The notes beneath the pieces were generated by a model. It did no database searches and was not told the DNA's origin. It saw only the letters and a list, made by a program, of their open reading frames with translations. A program made the position numbers and the translations under genes. From NCBI RefSeq assembly GCF_008123515.1, contig NZ_VSSR01000018.1:29841-93840 (forward strand): a stretch of DNA of 64,000 nucleotides, in the 5' to 3' direction. This document shows, in pieces, positions 58,690-64,000 of the stretch. The stretch's first letter is position 1. The number at the start of each line of letters is the position of its first letter. The DNA comes from Bradyrhizobium cytisi. Its GTDB lineage: Bacteria; Pseudomonadota; Alphaproteobacteria; Rhizobiales; Xanthobacteraceae.

Positions 58690-61194
58690 ATGTCAGGCGT
58701 GATCGTGTCGATGCGTCGGACGCTGTTGTCGTGCACTTCGTTGGCGCGCAACGGCTTATTGGGAGGCGCTCTCGCAGCGCTGCTGCCGGCTGCGCCGGCT
58801 GAGGCCGCCGACCTCGTCGACACTCTCTCGATATTGCTGGATTTCAACCGGCAGGAACTCGCGGTGCTGGCCACCGCGCTGGCTTTGCTCGGCTTCTCGG
58901 TGGTGGCCGCGATCCTGTTGATGCGCACACGCGTCGGCAAGGCCAAGACTGAGGCAGCCTTGCGCGCGCGGATCAGGGAACTCCAGCTGCAGTCCGACCG
59001 CTTCGGCGCGCTGCTGTTCGCCGAACCGCAGGTCCTGATTTCCTGGCCGGCCGGCGACGATCGCGCGCAGATCTCCGGCGACATCGCGATGGTGCTGCCG
59101 CGCGATTCGTCGCCGCAACGCGTGCTCGCCTTCGGAACCTGGCTGCCGCCGGAACCGGCGCTGCAGATGGATCACGCCGTCGATGCGCTGCGCGAGCACG
59201 GTGACGGCTTCCAGATCACGCTGACGACCGCCAACGGCCACACGCTGGAAGCGATCGGCCGCGCCATCGGCGGCCAGGCCATTGTCCGGATTCGCGAGCT
59301 CTCAGGCCTGCGCCGCGATCTGGCCGAGACCCACCTGCGCTACAAGGCGCTCTCCTATGAAACCGAGATGCTGCGCGGCTTCGCCGCTGCCGCGCCATGG
59401 CCGATCTGGGCCAAGGGCGAGAACGGCGCGCTGACCTTTGCCAATCCGGCCTATGTGCGCGCCACGGAAGCGACCAGCATCATCGACGCCCAGGAGCGCA
59501 AGCTCGAGCTGCTTGACAGCGCAGACCGCACGGCCATGGAGCGCAGCCTGAAGGAGGCCACAAGCTTCACCTCGCGGCTGCCGATCGTGACCGGCGGCGA
59601 GCGGCGCATGTACGACGTGCGCGCCGTCAATGTCGGCAACGGCAATGTCGGCGTCGCGATCGACGCCAGCGAAGCGGATGCGCTGAGCGCAGCCCTCGTG
59701 CGAATGGCGGAGGCGCATCGCCGCACGCTCGACCAGCTCTCCTCCGGCGTGGCCGTGTTCGACGGCCAGCGCCGGCTCGCCTTCTACAACGATTCCTACC
59801 GGCGGCTGTGGGACCTCGACCGCACTTTCCTCGACGCCGATCCCGACGATTCCAGCGTGCTCGACCAGCTCCGCGCCGCGCGCAAACTGCCGGAGCAGCC
59901 GGACTTCCGCGCCTGGAAGGCCAAGCTGCACGAGGCCTATCGCGCGGTCGAGGCCGCCAAGGACACCTGGTACCTGCCCGACGGCCGCGCGCTGTCGGTC
60001 GTCACGACGCCGAATCCCGAAGGCGGCGTCACCTATCTGTTCGACGACGTCACCGAGAGCCTCGAGCTGGCCCGCCGCTTCGACGGCATGATCCGGGTCC
60101 AGCGCGAGACCCTGGACAGCCTCGCCGAGGGCGTCGCCGTGTTCGGCAGCAACGGCAGGGCACAGCTGTTCAATCCGGCGTTCCTGCGCATGTGGAAGCT
60201 GTCGAACGACGCCATGCGCGAGGAGCCGCATATCCAGACCGTCGAGGGGTGGTGCCACCAGCTGTTCGACGATCCAATCGTCTGGCGGCAGATCCGCGAG
60301 GCCATCACCTCGATCGAGAACCGCGCCGACGTGCCGATCAAGCTGGAGCGCAAGGACGGCAGCGTGCTCGACGGCATGATCCGGCCGCTGCCGGACGGCG
60401 CTACCATGCTGACCTTCCTCGACATCACCGACACCGAGAATGTCGAGCGTGCGTTGCGCGAGCGCAACGAGGCGCTGGAGGCCGCCGACCAGATGAAGGT
60501 GGATTTCGTCCACCACGTCTCTTACGAGCTGCGCTCGCCGCTCACCACCATTATCGGCTTCGCGCATTTCCTCAGCGATCCCTCGACCGGCCCGCTGACG
60601 CCGAAGCAGGCCGAATATCTCGACTACGTCACCAAATCGACCAATGCGCTATTGGCTCTGACCAACAACATTCTCGATCTCGCCACGATCGACGCCGGCG
60701 CCATGAAGCTGGAGCTCGGCCCGGTCGACGTCAGCAAGACCATCGAGCTCGCCGCCGAGGGCATCCAGGACCGGCTCGCCACCGACCGCATCCGCCTCAA
60801 GGTCGAGATCGCCCCCGATGTCGGCAGCTTCGTCGGCGACGAGAAGCGCGTAGTGCAGGTGCTCTATAATCTGCTCGCCAATGCCGTCGGCTTCTCACCG
60901 CAGGATTCCACGGTCGGGATCAGCGCGCGCCGCACCGAGCGCAGCGTGGTCTTCATTGTGACAGATTCCGGTCCTGGAATACCCGCCGACATGAAGGACA
61001 AGGTGTTCAACTGGTTCGAGAGCCGCTCGCAGGGCTCGCGTCATCGCGGCGCCGGGCTCGGGCTGTCGCTGGTGCGCTCCTTCGTCGAGCTGCACGGCGG
61101 CAAGGTGCAAGTGGATTCGGCCGCCGGCAAAGGCACGGTCGTGATCTGCGACTTCCCGACCGACCGGGCGGCGCATCGCGACGCCGCCGAATGA
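58690..61194 (+). CDS. divL: DivL-like cell-cycle sensor pseudokinase
   Basis: The 834-residue protein (from the ATG at 58690) has an N-terminal hydrophobic leader and one transmembrane helix (~residues 55-77), several PAS-like domains (~200-530) and a kinase core. The H-box reads HHVSYELRSPLTTI, so Tyr612 stands where histidine kinases have His; this is the hallmark of Caulobacter DivL. N, G1 (TDSGPGIPADM), F (FNWFES) and G2 (GAGLGLSLV) boxes are kept. DivL promotes CckA kinase activity and so CtrA phosphorylation. The tsaE fusion starts inside its stop codon. A TTG 57 bp upstream is an alternative start. Confidence 0.9.
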   Translation: MSGVIVSMRRTLLSCTSLARNGLLGGALAALLPAAPAEAADLVDTLSILLDFNRQELAVLATALALLGFSVVAAILLMRTRVGKAKTEAALRARIRELQLQSDRFGALLFAEPQVLISWPAGDDRAQISGDIAMVLPRDSSPQRVLAFGTWLPPEPALQMDHAVDALREHGDGFQITLTTANGHTLEAIGRAIGGQAIVRIRELSGLRRDLAETHLRYKALSYETEMLRGFAAAAPWPIWAKGENGALTFANPAYVRATEATSIIDAQERKLELLDSADRTAMERSLKEATSFTSRLPIVTGGERRMYDVRAVNVGNGNVGVAIDASEADALSAALVRMAEAHRRTLDQLSSGVAVFDGQRRLAFYNDSYRRLWDLDRTFLDADPDDSSVLDQLRAARKLPEQPDFRAWKAKLHEAYRAVEAAKDTWYLPDGRALSVVTTPNPEGGVTYLFDDVTESLELARRFDGMIRVQRETLDSLAEGVAVFGSNGRAQLFNPAFLRMWKLSNDAMREEPHIQTVEGWCHQLFDDPIVWRQIREAITSIENRADVPIKLERKDGSVLDGMIRPLPDGATMLTFLDITDTENVERALRERNEALEAADQMKVDFVHHVSYELRSPLTTIIGFAHFLSDPSTGPLTPKQAEYLDYVTKSTNALLALTNNILDLATIDAGAMKLELGPVDVSKTIELAAEGIQDRLATDRIRLKVEIAPDVGSFVGDEKRVVQVLYNLLANAVGFSPQDSTVGISARRTERSVVFIVTDSGPGIPADMKDKVFNWFESRSQGSRHRGAGLGLSLVRSFVELHGGKVQVDSAAGKGTVVICDFPTDRAAHRDAAE

Positions 61195-62711
61195 TTGCGC
61201 CGGCCACATTCTCCGTCGCGCTTCACAACGAGACGGCGACCGCGCAATTGATGGCCGATCTCGCGCTGCTGGTCGGCCCGGGCGATGTCATCACGCTCAC
61301 CGGCGATCTCGGTGCCGGCAAGACTGCCGCGGCCCGCGCCATGATCCGTTACCTTGCCGGCGACGAAGAGCTGGAAGTGCCGAGCCCGACCTTCACGCTG
61401 GTACAGGGTTACGAGCTGCCGGCGTTTGCCGTGATGCATGCCGACCTCTATCGCGTCGAGGACGAGAGCGAGCTCGAGGAGATCGGGCTGTCGCCGCTGC
61501 CGGAGGCCACGCTGGTGCTGATCGAATGGCCGGAGCGTGCGCCGTCGGCGATGCCCGCGGACCGCATCGACATCGCGCTGACGCATCGCCCGGCGCTGGG
61601 CTCGAACGCACGGGCCGCCGACATCGCCGGCTGTGGCAAGGGGGCGACGACCGTTGCGCGGCTGAAGGCGCTGCGCGAATTCCTCGATGCGTCCGGCTAT
61701 ATCGACGCAGGCCGCAAGCGCATGGCCGGCGATGCCTCGACGCGCTCCTATGCGCGGCTGATCCGCGACGACGGCGTCGTCATCCTCATGAACTCGCCGC
61801 AGCGCCCCGATGGCGCCGCGATCTACAACGGCAAATCCTACAGCGCCGCGGTGCATCTCGCGGAGAACATCAAGCCGTTCGTCGCCATCGACGAAGGCCT
61901 GCGCGCGGCAGGCATCTCGGCGCCCGCAATCCACCATGTCGATCTCGACCACGGTTTCCTGATCTCGGAGGATTTCGGCGGCGAAGGCGTGATCGAAGGC
62001 GATCCGCCGCGCCCGATCACCGAGCGCTATGAAGCCGCGACCGACGTGCTGGCCGTGCTGCACGGCAAGACGCTGCCGGAGACGCTGCCGCTGGATGGGC
62101 AAACCCATGCCATTCCCGCTTGGGACACCGACGCGCTGCTGATTGAAATCGGGTTGATGCCGGAATGGTATCTGCCCGATCGCAACGCGCCGCTGAGCCA
62201 GGCGAAGCGCGCGGAGTTCTTCGCGATGTGGCGCGAGCTACTGAAGAAGCCGCTGGCCGCGCCAAGAACCTGGATCATCCGCGACTACCATTCGCCGAAT
62301 CTGATCTGGCTCGCGGAACGAACCGGCATGGCGCGCGTCGGCGTGATCGACTTCCAGGACACCGTGCTCGGACCGCATTCCTATGACGTGGTGTCGCTGC
62401 TGCAGGACGCCCGCGTCGACGTGCCCGAAGCCCTCGAGCTGACGCTGCTGTCGCGCTACATCAAGGCGCGCCGCGTTGACGATGCAAACTTCGATCCGGC
62501 CGACTTTGCCGAGCTCTATGCCATCATGTCGGCGCAGCGCAACACGCGCCTGCTCGGCACCTTCGCCCGGCTCAACCGCCGCGACGGCAAGCCGCATTAT
62601 CTGCGCCACCAGCCGCGGATCTGGACCTATCTGCAGCGCTCGCTGGCGCATCCGGCGCTTGAGCATTTGCGCGACTGGTATCTCGCTAACGTTCCGCCGC
62701 CCCAATCCTGA
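61191..62711 (+). CDS. tsaE: TsaE fused to AmgK-like sugar kinase
   Basis: Residues ~1-150 are TsaE, the ATPase of the t6A tRNA-modification complex, with Walker A LTGDLGAGKTAAARAM. Residues ~160-500 are an aminoglycoside-phosphotransferase-fold kinase with the catalytic motif IIRDYHSPNLIW and the metal-binding IDFQDTVLGP. The second half matches AmgK, which phosphorylates N-acetylmuramate or related sugars at the anomeric position in cell-wall recycling. The MurU-like gene close downstream supports that. ATGA overlap with divL. The fusion is known in Bradyrhizobium relatives. Confidence 0.9.
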   Translation: MIAPATFSVALHNETATAQLMADLALLVGPGDVITLTGDLGAGKTAAARAMIRYLAGDEELEVPSPTFTLVQGYELPAFAVMHADLYRVEDESELEEIGLSPLPEATLVLIEWPERAPSAMPADRIDIALTHRPALGSNARAADIAGCGKGATTVARLKALREFLDASGYIDAGRKRMAGDASTRSYARLIRDDGVVILMNSPQRPDGAAIYNGKSYSAAVHLAENIKPFVAIDEGLRAAGISAPAIHHVDLDHGFLISEDFGGEGVIEGDPPRPITERYEAATDVLAVLHGKTLPETLPLDGQTHAIPAWDTDALLIEIGLMPEWYLPDRNAPLSQAKRAEFFAMWRELLKKPLAAPRTWIIRDYHSPNLIWLAERTGMARVGVIDFQDTVLGPHSYDVVSLLQDARVDVPEALELTLLSRYIKARRVDDANFDPADFAELYAIMSAQRNTRLLGTFARLNRRDGKPHYLRHQPRIWTYLQRSLAHPALEHLRDWYLANVPPPQS

Positions 62712-62798
62712 GCCCGAACCGGTTTACCGGCTGTTAGCCATCGCACCGGTATCATCGCCCGCGGGCAGCCGGACAAATCGGGGCTGGAGCAAGGGCAC

Positions 62799-63116
62799 AT
62801 GGCGGTCAAGACGGACCAGCGCGGGAACAGCAGGGTTGTTTTCGAACGTGGGGTGCCGGCCCAGATGATGGGGATCGACGGCACATGGCGGCGCGAATGC
62901 ACCATGGAGGACGTCTCCGAGAGCGGCGCCAAGCTGACCATCGACGGTTCGGTCGAAGGCCTGCACCTGAAGGAATTTTTTCTCGTATTGTCGTCCACCG
63001 GGTTAGCGTACCGGCGTTGTGAACTGGCCTGGGTCAATGGCGACCAGATCGGCGTCAATTTCCTCAAGCAAGGCGAGAAGAAGAAAAAGGCGCGCTCCAC
63101 GGCCGTCGGGGCGTGA
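62799..63116 (+). CDS. PilZ-domain protein
   Basis: The 105-residue protein has the PilZ pattern: Arg residues in DQRGNSRVVF and the D-x-S-x-x-G element EDVSESGAKLTI. A basic tail follows (EKKKKARS). PilZ domains bind cyclic di-GMP, so this may link second-messenger level to the adjacent wall-recycling or cell-cycle genes. The ATG follows GGAGCAAGGG. The first motif is not a full RxxxR, so ligand binding needs care. Confidence 0.8.
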   Translation: MAVKTDQRGNSRVVFERGVPAQMMGIDGTWRRECTMEDVSESGAKLTIDGSVEGLHLKEFFLVLSSTGLAYRRCELAWVNGDQIGVNFLKQGEKKKKARSTAVGA

Positions 63117-63240
63117 CGGCAACACACGTCGTACAAACGTCACGGCGGGTGGTTAAGGCCGTTGAGATGCGGTGCGGCCGACTCCGGTCCGTGCTAGGTT
63201 TGCTGCAAGCGCGAATTTCAGAGGTTCGAGAAAGCGAAGC

Positions 63241-63963
63241 ATGTCCGTCAAGCCGACCAAAGCCATGGTGCTCGCCGCAGGGTTCGGCCTGCGCATGCGT
63301 CCGCTGACGGATACGATGCCAAAGCCGATGGTGCCGGTGGCCGGCCAGCCGCTGCTCGACCACGTGCTCGACAAGCTCGCGCTGGCCGGCGTGACCGAGG
63401 CGGTGGTCAACGTGCACTATCTGCCCGACCAGATCATCAATCACACCGCGACGCGCCAGCATCCGCACGTGACCATTTCGGACGAGCGCGACGAGGTGCT
63501 CGGCACCGGCGGCGGCGTGGTCAAGGCGCTGCCGCTGCTCGGCGATGCGCCGTTCTTCCACGTCAATTCCGACACGCTGTGGATCGACGGCGTGCGCTCC
63601 AATCTGGCGCGGCTTGCGGAAAACTTCGACCCCGAGCGCATGGACATCCTGCTGCTGATGGCGCCGACGGCGACCAGCATCGGCTATAGCGGCCGCGGCG
63701 ACTACGGCATGCTGCCCGACGGGGCGCTGCGCAAGCGCAAGGAAAAGGAGATCGTCCCGTTCGTCTATGCGGGCGCGGCCATTCTGTCGCCGACGATCTT
63801 CGCGGACGCACCGCGGGGCGAGTTCTCGCTGACAAAGATGTTCGACCGCGCCAATGAGCAGGAGCGCCTGTTCGGCCTCCGCCTCGACGGCGTCTGGATG
63901 CATGTCGGCACGCCGGATGCGGTCCACGCCGCGGAAGAGGCGTTTTTGGAGAGCGTGGCGTAG
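63241..63963 (+). CDS. murU: MurU-like nucleotidyltransferase
   Basis: The 240-residue protein has the sugar-nucleotidyltransferase motif VLAAGFGLRMRPLTDTMPKP at residues ~10-29 and the Asp-containing FFHVNSDTLW. MurU converts N-acetylmuramate 1-phosphate to UDP-N-acetylmuramate, the step after AmgK. With the kinase at 61191 it would form the AmgK-MurU recycling route that bypasses de novo synthesis and its fosfomycin-sensitive MurA step. The ATG was chosen because it starts the conserved domain; a frame 23 codons longer exists. Confidence 0.85.
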   Translation: MSVKPTKAMVLAAGFGLRMRPLTDTMPKPMVPVAGQPLLDHVLDKLALAGVTEAVVNVHYLPDQIINHTATRQHPHVTISDERDEVLGTGGGVVKALPLLGDAPFFHVNSDTLWIDGVRSNLARLAENFDPERMDILLLMAPTATSIGYSGRGDYGMLPDGALRKRKEKEIVPFVYAGAAILSPTIFADAPRGEFSLTKMFDRANEQERLFGLRLDGVWMHVGTPDAVHAAEEAFLESVA

Positions 63964-63981
63964 GGGCTGCTCTCGCACACG

Positions 63982-64000
63982 GTGCCGTAGGGTGGGCAAA
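63982..64000. repeat. Type C intergenic repeat, cut by the window edge
   Basis: GTGCCGTAGGGTGGGCAAA repeats the left end of the element at 13071-13089 with one base changed. It continues beyond the window. Confidence 0.7.

Noticed and set aside
58690..61194. An ordinary hybrid or sensor histidine kinase
   Set aside because: The phospho-accepting His of the H-box is replaced by Tyr, the DivL hallmark.

Overview
The window is a chromosomal segment of an alphaproteobacterium of the genus Bradyrhizobium or a very close relative. The best single marker is the irr gene at 43395-43886. It encodes a 163-residue Irr with the GCPWHD heme regulatory motif at Cys29, and its promoter carries the three direct hexamers TGCGAG/TGCATC/TGCATC described as the Bradyrhizobium japonicum Fur-binding element. 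High GC content, CTTGNC/CTATAT-type promoters, a DivL cell-cycle pseudokinase, and dispersed intergenic palindromes of the 'cgtcatgcccgggc' and 'gtcattgcgag' types agree with this. I see no rRNA, tRNA, transposase, phage gene or CRISPR array. The window looks like core chromosome rather than an island.

Layout. 1-8.9 kb: metabolic genes (SulP-STAS-cNMP transporter, succinate-semialdehyde dehydrogenase, a serine hydrolase, an acyl-CoA synthetase, adenosine kinase). 9-13 kb: murJ, trpS, a Usp-like protein and nfuA. 13.3-21.6 kb: two compact operons, tsaB-rimI-fur-HAD and miaB-phoH-ybeY-corC-lnt, dealing with tRNA modification, ribosome quality, iron control and the envelope. 21.8-25.2 kb: an XRE regulator, an M20 peptidase, trmB and a convergent DUF2336 gene. 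25.4-36 kb: the translation/transcription operon rimP-nusA-ylxR-infB-rbfA-truB-rpsO-pnp, with a promoter plus terminator-like rimP leader at its head and a ~70-nt hairpin in front of pnp. 36-39.3 kb: divergent katG and oxyR. 39.3-44.5 kb: GNAT, GST, the fabA-fabB-fabI operon (minus strand), divergent irr, and an SH3 protein. 44.8-54.1 kb: mixed metabolism (hydroxyacid dehydrogenase, LysR/aldo-keto reductase pair, MoeB-like protein, an inactive-looking secreted protease, gamma-glutamyltransferase, an orphan ParA, mutM). 54.2-58.5 kb: ubiE-ubiB-coaBC-dut. 58.7-64 kb: divL-(tsaE-amgK)-pilZ-murU.

The most striking find is at 56.5-58.0 kb. CoaBC, the bifunctional coenzyme A biosynthesis enzyme, carries at its N-terminus an intact-looking FitA-type ribbon-helix-helix DNA-binding domain. 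About 30 bp upstream of its start codon lies a perfect 19-bp palindrome plus a further half-site (TGATTGCA / TGCAATCA / TGATAGCA) that matches the half-site type bound by FitA antitoxins. No PIN-domain toxin is present. I infer that a toxin-antitoxin antitoxin domain has been captured to make an autoregulated metabolic enzyme. The same protein also lacks the Cys of the CoaC substrate clamp.

Other regulatory sites worth reading are the irr promoter (Fur hexamers, an Irr-box-like element and an unexplained 9-bp inverted repeat), the rimP leader, the very long pnp leader hairpin, and DivL with Tyr in place of the phospho-accepting His, followed directly by a TsaE-AmgK fusion and MurU, which together suggest cell-wall recycling linked to the cell-cycle locus.
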